Shown in pieces: positions 22,466 to 35,498 of a DNA stretch of 64,000 nt. Where the stretch lies: assembly GCA_002205965.3 (NCBI GenBank), contig NADL03000027.1, positions 310,001-374,000 of the forward strand, read 5' to 3'. How positions within the stretch are numbered: the stretch's first letter is position 1; each line of letters begins with the position of its first letter. The position numbers and the translations under genes were made by a program. The stretch comes from Kappaphycus alvarezii (taxonomy: Eukaryota > Rhodophyta > Florideophyceae > Gigartinales > Solieriaceae). The notes under the pieces were generated by a model. It was given only the letters and a program-made list of their open reading frames with translations. It was not told where the DNA came from and made no database searches.

Positions 22466-24989
22466 GTGAAACTTGATTTGTCTTAACAATTAATATTAAG
22501 TATATGATTGGTGCAACACGCTTCTTTCTGACAACTGAAAATTTAATTTTGCTGCTTCCGCTACAGATAACGTTGGGATTAGTATAGATTATGCAGATTT
22601 CCATGCAGTTCAAGGTTTCTTTGTATGTAGAAATTCTGACAGCTGTCAAAGTACTCTAAGGGCTCTAGTGTTTACTGAAACTGCAAAGCTGTAAAGAATA
22701 CCCCTTCTGCCAACATTTTTCAAAAGCTTCCTCACGTGTAAAGAACTGCCATCCCACATGATGTCCATTTTCAGGAATTTATTCATGCAATTCAGATTAA
22801 TTTAGTTAACTCAATGGCCCTATTGTGTACCTCGCTACTACTACGGGATAATATTTGTGCCACGAACGATATTGTAAAATTACCTGAATCGACTCATATT
22901 CCCAGAGTTTTCCCAGCTTTTAATATTCTTTAATTTTAATAAAACATATTTACAGGCAATAATTAGATATAAGAAAGGTGTTTGACACAATTTGAAATAT
23001 GTGCTTATCAGATGAACATCATAAAATCACAGAAATTTCTTCGATAATGCTAATATTCATGATATTGGAAATGAGGAACCAAGATACTGTTTCTATTTGA
23101 AAGACATTTAACTTAGTTTCATATTACGTGGAAAGGTAAATGGGGAGTATTGAGGGTCAATTTTTGCAATTCTTTGTTTCCGCCTTTTACAAAATTATCA
23201 TTAAAGCAGATATTGGAAAAAATATTTCTGAAATTTTCGATGCTTTATTGATGAAATTATTTAAAGTCAAGATTGAAGTACCAGTGGCAGATAAAAGTTC
23301 TGTCGAAATTTTTTTGAGTATTTCGAGTATCAAACCGGAATATTCAGTGAATATTGCTTGTCTGACTCAGAAGGAGAAGAGGGCTTCATTTATAACCATA
23401 TGCTCCTTGAAACTTCGATCAAGTCGCATAAGATAATACTTATTGAAGAACTCTAAAAACTCATTTGAAAAGAGGGAAACATGGGCTTTATCTATTGTAA
23501 CAGATATTCTGCCTGATATCTATTCAACCTGTATGGCAGTGTGGATTTACGTAAATTGTTGTGGCAGTCGCAAATGGCAGTGCTGTATAGTATCAGGTAG
23601 AAGAGAGACCAATAAGACAACAAGCCGCCATTGCGGCTACTGCCAACGCCAATTATACCTGTAAAAGAATACCTTACACATTCGAAACCCATTCCAATGT
23701 GCCCAAGGGGAAACTTCTCGTGAGCTCCTTGACAGCATATATAGCTCCTGAATGTCTACCTCCGAGTGTTAGAATGAGGACAAAAAGTAACCTGGTTCTC
23801 CCTGGAAATCCAATAGAACATTGCTGTATTTGCACCGGCAGATTCATTGGGAAATCTCTTTTCAATTAATTTAGCATATCTTCCAGGCAGAATTTCTTTC
23901 AATTGAAATTTTCCCTTTAGAAAGAGAATATTCAGCTACAAATTTGTTTGAGGGAAGGAAAATATTTAATAAACGGTTTCAAGGTTTTTGATTTTTAACT
24001 ATAATCGGAAATTTTACGTATGCGACAATGACAAAGCTTCGATGCTATAGTGCTTTAACCCTTTATCAATTACCCATGAATCACTAAACCTCACCATGTA
24101 CAATTGATAGGCAAGATTACACAAGGAAGAGAAAAACAGATGTTTTGTGTGTGATGGAGACTAGCCCAATTCTTATCGTCCACCCATGAGCGAGGCTGAA
24201 AATGATTTCAGAAATAAATCTATATCAATTCGTGGAAAATCAGGTTCAAATTGCATTGATTCAGTACTGCCGCAATGGATAAATTGAACAAGGACGATAA
24301 TTATGCATGAATTTTTTGACCATGTCTTCTACCTGGCGCTTTCGAAACGTACACTGGACCAAATGGAAGCCGCTAATTTCATTATCTAAAAAACTGGTAT
24401 TGTTGATAATCGACTGAGTCCACATTGAGTTGAGAATGTTTGTATATTCATGATAAAGAGAATTTTAGAATACGTCTATGAGTATCGGGACATTCTTCCC
24501 TGACCTTAGCAATTCCAGATTAGGGATTAGTCATAGACAGTGGTTGATTTTTCTGTATGCAATATTCTCCTGAAAAGGGGAACGAGTTTCGTAGTAACAC
24601 ATTACATATACATGTTTGAGAAGGTGTATCTCAGTTCCCCTTCTCGACGGAAAGATTTAACGGGTTTGATGTAATTCCCTGCATTAATCCGGAGCGAATA
24701 ATGCAGCCACGACCCGATTGTCATTTTAGCTGTGGTTCTGACTATCCAGAAAGTTTCAAATTTGTTAGTTTTCAATCATTCGAGCAATCAACAATCAGCA
24801 ATTTTGTCTCGCGCATTGCGACCAGGACGGCAGATCCTGAAACATGGTTTGCACGCAAGTTTGTAGGGCTGTTAACTCTCGTATATCTCGCAGTAAACCA
24901 ACTTCACCCCATTTTCACCACTTATTTCAGTCAGTCGGTCTCGTCCAGAGTTAGCTCGGGACCCCATTTACCTCCAAAATAAAACCCAC

Positions 24990-25545
24990 TTACTGCACTT
25001 CTCCCCATTCCATTTTCAACCAACTCTGAATATTTGTTCTTTTTGTAATCAGGCTTCACATTGAGTACAATGGGAGCATTCCAGCTGCATCTTGTTGAAA
25101 AAGGCGATCGTAGACTCCATAAAATGTGACCGGGGCTGACATGATTTGCTACGCTGTGTTACGGTATCACTCTCTACCGCCATACAGACCGATCTGCATC
25201 TATACATTTCTACGGAAACTCCCTCCCCGCGACCGGCCAGTGAGTTTATTTCCTCGACAGCTGACCCCGGAACTGTCGACCTAGATGCCATCTTCAAGCG
25301 CCCTGATTGGATGCTCCACTATCCTTCCGCGCGTACTCATTAGTAGAATGGCTTTTTGGAAGCTCGCATTTATCCAAGAGATCACTTAGCAGAATCCCAT
25401 TGCTGCCATGCGTACTGCCTCTCTCTCCTCGCCTCTGGTGCTGCCCTCTCCCTCGCCCATCCTCTGCCTTTTCCGCTTGAAGCAATACAGAAATGTTTCG
25501 TCGGTAATGCTGCGCTAACACCAATGAGTTTATTTCAATGCATTT
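24990..25545. repeat. dispersed repeat unit C, first copy
   Basis: About 550 bp matching 43,196-43,762 at high identity, from CTTCTCCCCATTCC to ACCAATGAGTTTAT. It contains ACCGCCATAC and CTCCCTCCCCGCGAC stretches, and short frames open in both copies (25,146-25,343 and 43,374-43,565). The function and element class are unknown to me. Confidence 0.8.
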
Positions 25546-25551
25546 ATAGTT

Positions 25552-26350
25552 ATTTCCGCTGCCAGATCCGACTAACATAGCTAAGAACTAGGTGAGCGTT
25601 CCACGTCGGCCACGTGCGATGGAGTAACATCTGCCCGTGGCGTTGTACTAGGATCTAAACACTCTGATTCGTTCGGAGCATGGTCGCTCTGCGGGGGCAG
25701 CGGCACGGGGTGGTATTGGTCATTGTCACATGGGTTTCCGGGCGTGCAAGTTAGCGTTGGGATTATGTACCGACCCGCGTAACCCAAAACATCTCCGACG
25801 ATTATTGGTACCCCCATCACCATGTTGGTGCTCTGGTAGAAAAATTCCGGGTTCACTTTTCAACAGGCTGATCTGTTGCTGGGCCCAACGATACTACAAA
25901 AGAGTGCTGTTGCCAGTCTCTTCACTTTAATACGTCGGGTGGCTCCACGGGGCGCAGGTGCCGCAGAGCTTGCAGCTCGCGCCAAACCCTACTACATTCC
26001 TGTACCGATGCGCAATACCCTCATACTAAAATCTAAGGCTGATGGGTCCCCATATGTCCAGTAGCACTCTCTGTCTCGCGCCGTCGATACCATCGGCAAA
26101 TAGTCTATTCGCTCGCAATTGTCTCTAGACTACTTTGTCGAACCAATTGCCCCAGACATACTGTACTGTGCCGCAATGGTGGGTTTGCCTCGCTACGAAT
26201 GCTGCGCCATGCAGCGTGGCTCAGAGTTGCATGTGGTATCTTCGCTTCTACATCATGTTTAGCGACAGCATTCTCGTGTTGACGGTAGAGGAGTGCAGCT
26301 ATGTTTTAAACTTTTGGTGGCGGCGAACATATTATTTTGTATTGTAGCGG
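25552..26350 (-). pseudogene. decayed copia-like polyprotein scrap, with repeat unit D
   Basis: On the minus strand, interrupted frames give RLFADGIDGARQRVLLDIWGP, where LLDIWGP resembles the LHTDLWGP start of copia integrase cores. Further on comes a 91-codon frame (25581-25856) with a Pro/Ser/Asp-rich linker like that between copia integrase and reverse transcriptase. The last 130 bases (25,552-25,684) are repeated at 63,868-64,000. Stops and frame breaks are many. The assignment rests on one motif and the linker style, so it is tentative. Confidence 0.35.
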
Positions 26351-27790
26351 TTTGCGTTTTACCGACCAGGACACTTTTGCTCGACGAGGAGAGTACTGTA
26401 CAGCTCTGTACATTGTATGTCAAACGACCGAAGTACTGGACTAGAAATGCTAGAATTAGAAACGTACAGTAGAGGCACAGTAGCTTGCATCGACCGGCAA
26501 TGAAAGCTACCTTCTATCTGTCGTAGTTGAATTTCACTAGATATAACTGCTACTGACATGAATTATGTGGCTACGGTTCAATTCGTTAGTTTTTTAGTTA
26601 TTTGTGTTTTACTGTATGCTGTCAGTTGGTTCAACGCCTACAGATAATCCGAGTACCTCTGGTACGGTACTCTACAATATGGCTGGTCGGGCTCTACTGT
26701 CTACTCGCTTCTGTTGTGCTGGTACTTGCTGTGTTGGAGGTTCGGATTTGGCTACTCTGTTGTGGAACATTTGCTACTTTGCTTTGCTCGTTTATGCCTT
26801 TTTGGTTTAAGCTCTAGCTTGCTTTGGTAACCTAGCTTTCTGGGTACCACTGCCGGGTATCTTATGACTATTGAGTTAACCTGTAGCTTTATTGCAGTTA
26901 AACAAAATTTATCTAACATATCTACAAGTGGGATCTTAGATTCTAAGGCGCATGAACACTTGGAAGACGTCTTCGGGTCAGAGCCCGGCCCCTACTCTTA
27001 TCTATCACGAGGCAGTGAGCTAAGAATAGTTTCTCCAGCGAGAGTGCTGGATGGAGCTGATTACGTCAGCATTTTAAAAAATTCAAACAAAATTGGTCCT
27101 TATGGTTGTATTTATTCCCATTTTAATATAATTGCCACTCTTAGTAATTAATTTACGATTTTAAAATCAGATTTTTTCGAAAACTGGAAACTTTGTCAAA
27201 CCTTACACATTATTTCAAACAGTGAAATTGGAAAAAGCTCCATTATTTGAGATAATTATCTTTAAGTTTGATATGTGCACATGGAAGTCTGCACGTCAGG
27301 TGGTGTAATAATTAACGCATTGAAAAGTATCCATTCTATAATTTCGAATAGATAGGAATAGTTCTAAGGAACCCACGATTATGAGAGTTACATCTTTGGC
27401 TCAAATGACCCTAATTATCGTTGAACATTTCCGCCCTATCCGCGAGGCCGCCCTGTCCAGTTTTTGTATTCCGTTTTGCGAAAGAGAGCTCCTGTAGCAA
27501 TCTAATTCATATTTCTAACTAGAGCATTCACCTAGCCCCTATCCCCAGCAGTACGTTCAGCGTTCAATTATTCACTATTACTTATGTGTTAATCTTTTCC
27601 ACTTCCTCCCTCCCTTCGCCCATTATCCATATACATGCTTTCGCTTTAAACTGAAATTAAAATTTTCATCAAGATTTTTAACAGAGTATAATTACAGTGG
27701 CCCCAACTATAAAATGTACCCTAGTGCTCAATCTACAAATGGTGCACATTAAGCGTTGTGCAGCTTACAGAATCAGTAATCCAAGATTAT
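26351..27790. other. AT/GT-rich stretch without recognised gene
   Basis: Includes GTACTGTAC words near 26,160, 26,394 and 26,462 and a GT-rich patch (26,600-26,820) with frames open by composition. Nothing is recognisable as coding. Confidence 0.4.
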
Positions 27791-29560
27791 TTAAATATCT
27801 CTGGAAGCACTGTCTACGCATTTTTTTCCCGCGCTATTGCCTTTCGCCTTAAAGAACGATTGCTTTGCCCGCCTCAAATATTTAATGGCATCCAACAGTT
27901 TCAAATCGAATCCCAGTTCTTCAACTTCTCTAAATGCGCCAGCAAATATTTCAGTCGGTGCAACGTCTATTGCCTCCCGTAGGCATTTCTCAGTATCCTG
28001 GTATTCCAATTCCATACGCGAATCTGACATACCTGACTACCCTAAAATAGTTTCCATAATTCTGTTATCCATTTCCCCTACTAAATCCTGTCTTAGCACT
28101 TCAGCAACAGACTCATCCTCCTCGACATCAACCCAGTTAATAATTTCTTCTTCAGTTACGTCTTCTCCAAAAGCTTTCGGCCATGTACTACTAAGTTCTA
28201 GTTTTGAATCATTAAAGAGCTTGCCTCTATCAGGTAACGGCCCCTTAGCATCCTCAGTATTAGATATCGTGGCCTTACCGTAAAAATTCGCAAGCTCCGC
28301 CTCAATGTATGGTGGTAAAATTTCACATCTCATCCAACACTGAGCAACCATCTCCGACTTTAAAGTCTTCCAGACGTCCACCACAATTTCTGCAATATCA
28401 ATTAAATTTTCGTCGTGACCTTAATTAATTCCTCTCGCTCCTTCCTTCATGTTTTAGAGGCCAGACGACGCTCCTCAATAGACCAAAATTTGATCTACTG
28501 TCCGTTTTAACATCTCATGCCGATACCTTGTTTTTAGAAATGAAGTTATTCCTGCATCCATGGGCTGATGTAGTGCTGTATAGCTTGGTGGAAACGTCAA
28601 AATTGCAACATTACCACAATTCTCAAGCAGATCTGTCCCATATAGCCCTCAGTTGCCCATCAAGAGGGCGACTTTCCCAGAACCGTTCCGCCGTACAAAA
28701 TGCAAAAAGACTTCATAGAAACAGGAACGAAAAGTACTGGTATCAGACCAAGCTGCTCTGAGAAAACTATGGTAACAGTGGTGGCCCTTTACCAAAACCG
28801 CGCGGATTCTTCGCTTTCCCAACATAGCAAGTGGGAACTTTCTCGAGCCCATAGAATTCCTGCACAAAATGCTGTGTCGCGGTATATTGCAGGAATATCC
28901 TCAGTCCCCGGCAACTACTTTCTATCTTCTAAGTTTGTAATGTACTGCACATTCTCCTCGGAAGTAGCCGGAAGAAAATTAAAGTCTCATCCAAATCGTA
29001 TGTACAGTTTGGCTTGAACTTTTCTAACCTGATTCGTAGCTCCCGAATATTCAATGCGACTGCATGAATATCGACAATTTCGGCCTGATCATGGAGACGC
29101 ACCGAGCAAAGTGCATGGCGCTGTACAAAGGCTTGTACCCATGACCCCGACGCGTTGAATTATTCGATTCGTGTCTTCTCCAGATCAGTGATCATGCCCA
29201 ACAACTTCTCCTTAACCGTAAGATATTTACACCGAATTAACTCACACGTAACTGCAAGCTTATACGATCTGGCAGGCATGACGAATTCCTGAACGGGGCC
29301 GTCAATTTCGGGAAACTTTCGCGGACATTACGTCGTCAGATTTAACGAGGGCACAGCGCAGTTTTGCAGAGAAAGGAATTTATTCGTGTTACCCTTGGCG
29401 TAGTAGGCTCTGCGGCGCTTGCAATCAAATTACGTCATGATAACTGGAACGGATGCTCCTTGCGAAAACAATTTGGCCATGTGAGCCTTCTCTAAAACGA
29501 AAAGGGAAAGTTTCCGGCGCTTCGCGGTACTTGCTGTAGAACTGGGAGGAACATGGCTGT
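27791..29560 (-). pseudogene. pogo/Tigger-type (Tc1/mariner superfamily) transposase with CENP-B HTH, decayed
   Basis: Read in minus direction across several frame breaks and stops: a basic N-terminus with KRRKL (near 29,520); a helix-turn-helix of CENP-B type (FPEIDGPVQEFV, then FNASGSWVQAFVQRHALCS at about 29,110-29,165); the first catalytic region TYDLDETLIFFRLLPRR (about 28,975-29,000, the family NADETGLFYR motif); and a KVALLMGN region (about 28,650) where the family LLxDN aspartate is Gly. FPPSYTALHQPMDAGITSF (about 28,555-28,610) is the family LPPNTTSLLQPLDQGVI motif. After it comes the VVDVWKTLKSEMVAQCW helix (28,340-28,384) and an acidic C-terminus to 27,791. Stops and the lost Asp mean it is inactive. 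Ends of the element were not found. Confidence 0.85.
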
Positions 29561-32500
29561 TTGGCTGATTGCTAGCCTTTTAGGTAGGCATAATAACTGG
29601 TATTCGCGAGCGCAAAATTTCCTTTGGTAGCTTGCGCATTGAGTGGAGTACAAAGAGCAGCCGTTGCCGTCTATTGCAGAAGTTGAACAACTTTCCGTGC
29701 AGTGCGGTGCTTTAGACGGCTGCAGTTTGTTTCGGTTTCTGTTGTTTCTCCAATTAAATGAAATTTTGCTTTTGAATTGAAGATAATTTACAGATTCAGC
29801 AGCACACGTAGACTTCATTACTCGCAAAATAATTGTTAAGGTCGCCTCAACGGGCTGGGAACCGTACATTTATCACCTCAGATCAAAACTCTCGTTGTTT
29901 CCAGTACAGTCATGCGCAAATGACTTTGAGTGACATTTTAGGGGACGTGGCTGCAAAATATTGACGTGCACTCCATATGTAACCATCGCTTGATCAATTT
30001 TCTACTGTAAGTTTATCTCGAATTAATACTATATCCGTGGTTGTCGTCGCACCTTTAGTGTCCTTCGTAGCGTATTTTACCGTTCTGGTCAAAACATTTC
30101 ATCGTGCTCTTGGGCTTTCTAACTAACATAATTCCACAGGGATGGGAAGCTAAAAGATATTACTCCAGGCCAAGCTACCGAATAAAAAGAATGAGATGTT
30201 CAAATTCACTGATATAGTTATATTCTTTTGATATAAAAGCGGCATGTGCATAAATTATTTGTTCTTTGGCGCTTTTTTAATGGAATATAAAACGCCAAGA
30301 ATTCATCCAGGAACTTAAAAGTTGGGGTACAACATATGCAGCCGACCCTACAGAGATCTATGAGCCAATGTATTTATTTTTGTGACAACTTTGATTATTC
30401 ACAAAAGACATTGAAACTAGAGTTTTCCTGTTTTAATTGACATAAGGGAGCCACAAATAATCGCAATCAACCCCAACCTTCGTTAAAATTATCGCCTAAT
30501 CTGTTCCGTTGGATAAACTAATCACTGGTCTACAGTCACTCGATAAGTTTGTCTTCTTAAAGAAAATTAAAAGTTCAAAATGGAAGTGCATATCCTTAGC
30601 CAAAAAAAACACTTCACAATGCCGTTCGGGGTAGAACCAATCAAGTATTCACAGTTATGGACTTATTCAATTGTAACTGCACGCTGCAGGAAGGAATACA
30701 TGTATCGCCTTCTAATTTATTGTCAATTCAATTTTTGCAGTTACTGTTATTCTATAAATTTTTAGTGTAGTCTGAAAATAAAAAAATTATTATTTTAGTC
30801 AATTTAGCAGAGGGGTCGCGTGTGTGTTAAATTTTAAAGTGTTGCTTTCAAGTAAATTGTAGTATTTACCACATTTTTGTCACAAGAAAGCTGCTTTACA
30901 CTGACAGTGGCTCATTATACGTCCAAATACATATCTTTTCCATTTTTCTATCGTATCTACTTATTTTTTTGAGCACTCTTTTTTCTGTACTTTTTTCGAT
31001 ATTTGGACAATTTTTTTCATTTATCGAATGACTGACGACTAATTATGTAATTAATGAAATATTTCATAAAGACTTTATTCCCGTTCCGAAAACGGGTAAT
31101 TCGGGCCCAAGTTAGCGCCATTATATCCCTTTAGAGTTAAAATTGCGCATGGTACCATTGCTTTCACACTATTACAATTGTTTTCCGGTCAATTTTACAT
31201 TTTGAAGCTGTATGCAGCACCGAGGCTCACAGAAGGAAGTGGTCAGTAAAATATTATCGGATAGGATATCATGTTTCTATTTTATTGGAAGTATTTAATT
31301 TTAGTGATTACTATGCGAAATATACCAGCTCATATGACAAATTTCAATGCTATACTGCTAATATATTTATGAATATGACTTAGAACAAAATTAAATTCTA
31401 ATTAAAAAACTTTTTACTAAGTAAAATTTTACAGGATACTGCGCAGCGCAATTGTTACACACCTCTAGCTCTGCAAAAATGACTTGCTCAGATCATAACG
31501 AGTATTTTTATAAAAAATGTGATATTATCTTGATTGGATATATAAGCACAGCTTAACACTTTTTTCTCATTTCTATGAAGAAAATTTCGTTTCTTTAATT
31601 ATAATATCCTTCTTTAAAATATCTTGATACTGATTAATGTTGAAAAGAATGGAGATTAAAAATTCTCAAGAACAAAAAAGTTGTTTGACTATTTGCCTGT
31701 GAGTTTGTGAGACTTTTTTCTCTTTATTTGCAATGAGTTTGAAATTATCAGGAATTGAAGCAGCAAAAATAGAATATTTTGGTAGATCGAGCAAATTCGT
31801 ATGGCTATTTAGGATAAAACGTTCCCTACTAAGCAATTACATAGAATGTAATCCCTTTATTCTTAAAGACATCTCCATGTATTATGTAGTGAAATGCTCC
31901 AGATATTTTTGTTTCAAACAGTATTATTATAAATAACTTCTCTGCGCCATATTTGGATCATTAGTATTTGGATCATTAGACACTGAACATTTGTCTGCAA
32001 AACCTGTATTGCATATGAGATTAAAAAATTTTGAATCGTAGTGATTAATCCTAGAAATATTTATGAAAGTTTTGTATATCCGACTTTGATAAAAAAACTC
32101 GGCGTTATTGATAATTCAATTTGTATTATCTATTCAATCTCGTTTCTGTTTCCTCAGTAATTCGCTTTTACAAGAATCCCAGCAGGTAATATTAAACATA
32201 TCCAGTACTCAGAAGATTTCTTAATTTAAAATACTATTATAAATTACGGAAATAATTAAGTTGGGGGATAATAGTTAATTTGATAAGGTTGTACTGAAAC
32301 CTGTGAAATCAGCCGGAGACAGAATTACTAGATATCCTTGCTTACACATATTTTTATAGCTATTTAACTCCAAGTATCTATGCTATTTTTGTCATTTTCT
32401 TCTCAGATACCAAAACTAAGTCAAAATTTGCTACCATTTGAACCGGCCTTTGTCAGACAAAAAAAATCAATCAATGCCAAAAGTTTTAAGTATTCTTTGT

Positions 32501-33637
32501 GGGGATAACTTGAACATCGATGGCATTCCGTAAATTATAGCAATCGAAAAGATTTAAATCCTAGCGAGAATATACTTTTTCCCGCTTAAAAAGATTTCAG
32601 AGAATCGAGTGGTGAATATCACGTAAAGTTGAAAATTACGAATCAAGAAATGTAATTTTGGCTCTTTTAAGGAGCACATCAAAGCCTTTGGTTTTTAAAA
32701 TCTTTTATTAGTTGTGGTTTAGAACTTGATTATTTTTTCGCTAATAAGGCGTCGGTATAGAGTTTCATTCACACTTGATGCATTTTTATTTCTAAATTTT
32801 TTTATTCTGAAAAATAATTTTCATGGGTGTATTCCACTTTTTGCCGTATTAGACTTAATAAGTGAAAATAATTTCGTAAATTGCTTTACAATACCTACAT
32901 GATTAGAAAGAAGTGCAATTGTCCAATACAGTCCGAAACATATTTTTGGGAAAAAGTTTTGGACATTTAAATAGTAGCTTGAGAAGAATATAATCTCAGA
33001 AATTGAACTGATTAATTATAGTATTCTTGACTGCCTGGAAATTCAATTCTGCAAGTAGGATTTGTCTCGGGATATTGAGATATCTTTGTCTTAATGTCAA
33101 TTAAGACGTGAGCATTGCTTAAATAGCTTTTTTCACTTATGAAGTAGCTCCGTCATGTTTTTAATAGTAAGAGTGTCTTTTTTTCTTTTTACTCATTTTT
33201 AGAACATTAAGAGAATTACATCTACTTTTTGGTACTTCTTTGTTCGCCTGTAAAAGTTTTTTACATTGCGCCAATCTGATGCCTCCAGAAATATTCAGAA
33301 TATTACTATCCTAAATCTCATAACATCATTTTAGTTTTTCCACGGAAACTACTCCGTGAATGGACATCATGATAAAATACGATAACAATCCCTAGATAAA
33401 ATTTGGACTGACCTTAATTGAAACTCAAAGAGCATACATTGCATGCAAACAGAAAAAGGGGATGATGAGGGAAAAAATAAGTTTATTTCAGATCAACAAT
33501 AAAATTTATCATACTGTGGAAATATTTCTTAACAATTCGGAAACGAAGCCAATTGTAAAGTTATCCAACTGTCGCATAAAATGGAACTCTACATTGTTGC
33601 AGAGTCCGAAAGCTCATATTCTTAAGTCTACTAATAA
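29561..33637. other. AT-rich desert, part 2, no gene recognised
   Basis: About 4 kb of AT-rich DNA between the pogo remnant and repeat B. Short frames such as 30580-30765 and 31733-31936 (both plus) look like chance given the composition. No repeats shared with other parts of the window were noticed here. Confidence 0.5.
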
Positions 33638-34535
33638 ATGAGCGAAGTCATCCATTAAAACATTTACCGCTAAATTGGGGAAGCCTTTGAAATGATTTTC
33701 GTCCATTTTGGAATATATTTATCATGAAAATATTCGAAAACAATCCTAAAGTATTAAAAACTATGAATAAGTACAATAAATAAGATTTTTAGTATAGTGG
33801 CCATATTCTCGTGGAACACTTGAAATATACTGCTGAAATTCTTACCTATATAGTTTATTTTCAATATTTTTGTTAAATTATTTTTCTACATCACTAATGT
33901 AAAGAGACTCGAATTAAAGAAAATTGGGTGTGAGAAAACAATCATATCACGAAGTATAGTTAAGTAAAGCTTTACGTATCTCACTAAGTGTCATATTAGT
34001 ACCTTAGGACAAATCCATGTACGGAATTGGGTGTGAAAAATCATTCGTATCACGAAATCCAGTTGATATAGATTTCAGTATCACACTGAGTGTTACATGA
34101 ATAACTTAGGTCAAATCTATTTAGGGAATGAATACTTACAGAATTAAAATAACGCTTTTTCATTTTACGAACTCTTCTGATTAGAATTCTGCGGTACATT
34201 TTAGTAGCCAAACGACTCATTTCTCTTATAGAATCAACTTTAAAAATTCAAATCAAAAACTTTCAGACATCTTCCACGTAGATAAGGAATTTAAATAAAA
34301 TAGCACTAAAAACTATCTCTTCACTCTTCAAAAAAGTTTTTCTATTTCCTGAAGCCAGTAGCTAAAAGGCGAGTTGCTTGAATCGTTTCATCTTTTCCTT
34401 TTGAATGTACTTAATTATATAAGGCTGTGTTTACTGCTAGGCTGAGCCTGTTTTTCTGATTCTAGCTAACAATATATAACAAAAATAACATACGGAAAAC
34501 TTCGGTAGAATATACATAAGATAAAATAGTGTCTC

Positions 34536-34886
34536 TCATTTTTTTCGAGGAGTGCTTTTCGAGCTGCTCCCTGCGGCAGGTTCTTCCGACAATGTCAAAA
34601 AAAATCCCACAAGTTCGTACTTCACCTTTTTGTCTTCCACACGTTCTTGGTAATGATCTTCAATAGACTCAACATTATATCCATGGTTATTATACTGTTT
34701 TGTGATCCAAGCTTTTATTTGATTTTTCAAATGTTCCCTCCTTTCCGGAAGACATTCTTCACGTCCAATAAATCGTATTGAATGCGATTTACCATCTTTT
34801 CTTAGTCCTCTGTATTCTAAATAGAACTTCAGGAATGAATTACGGCATATGATTGTTCGATGATCCCTTGAAGATAGCTCAGACAT
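34536..34886 (-). CDS. conserved 116-residue ORF of repeat family, copy B (intact, function unknown)
   Basis: An intact frame from ATG 34886 (MSELSSRDHRT) to TGA at 34,536. Residues 29-45 hold YRGLRKDGKSHSIRF, then a charged GREECLPERREHLK, then NQIKAWITKQYN and GYNVESIEDHYQERVEDKK. The C-terminus is LVGFFLTLSEEPAAGSSSK followed by a basic STPRKK tail. It is highly charged, shows no signal peptide or membrane segment, and might bind nucleic acid. No family is recognised. Conservation with copy A is much better at the protein level than in the flanking AT-rich DNA, which supports real coding. A TTTATTCAG stretch just upstream of the ATG region could be a 3' splice site, so this may be the last exon of a longer gene. 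Confidence 0.55.
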   Translation of the reverse strand: MSELSSRDHRTIICRNSFLKFYLEYRGLRKDGKSHSIRFIGREECLPERREHLKNQIKAWITKQYNNHGYNVESIEDHYQERVEDKKVKYELVGFFLTLSEEPAAGSSSKSTPRKK

Positions 34887-35498
34887 AACTTAAATCAAAT
34901 TTCTTGAGTTTTTTCCCTTCCCAGAAGTTTAATTTTCACCTCAACTGAATAAACTTGAGTTAAGAAATGTGTTGAATACTTTTTTAGTCAGCACTATATC
35001 CTGAATAATTTAGATTCGAATGATGCAGAGTACATTTATATAGAGTAAAATTATATTTTTGAGAGTTCAATTTGAATGCCCATTTGTAGTGAGTAATGAA
35101 ATTACAATGGTTTCCAGCTAAAATAGAAAAAACTAAAAGAAACCAACATTTCTTAGACTGGAATGCGCTTTCTGCAGAAACGTATTTTCCTCCGGAAGTC
35201 AGGGCATTCATGTTGAGTGTTTCTAAATATTTTTTTGTTTGTTGACAAAATATTTACATTATGTTCCTAAATTAATTACCCGTATGTAAACTAAGCCAAT
35301 TCCTACTGACTTGATCCAGTCTGCATATTTGATTTCTGCTACAGAATTAGATACAACTTCCATACTTCTCCTTCAAATAAATTTGCAATTGAAAAGAGAT
35401 TTCTCATTTTACTTTATTACCACCAAGATTCATAAAAATATGTTAGAATTATTGCGAAAAAATTATTTTATTTTCGTTTCACATTTTCCTTCAATCTG

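Larger units (their letters stand above)
19807..24930. repeat. AT-rich dispersed repeat, copy A (class unknown)
   Basis: About 5.1 kb that is colinear with 33,638-37,935. It starts CATTAAAACATTTACCGCTA and its shared part ends CTCGCAGTAAACCAAC. Most of the copy matches B at roughly 80-90 percent by eye, with two near-identical tracts (20351-20488 and 21571-22465). Copy A has about 890 bp (23,712-24,600) that B lacks. It carries a conserved 116-residue ORF (20596-20945, minus). No LTR, transposase or reverse transcriptase is recognisable. A then continues into two further repeat units (24,990-25,545 and 25,552-25,684) found elsewhere in the window. Confidence 0.85.

Noticed and set aside
23492-23692. 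Frames open in both repeat copies around MGFECxRYSFTGIIG
   Set aside because: Open in both copies over 65 codons, but amino-acid changes are frequent and non-conservative. Not enough to claim coding.
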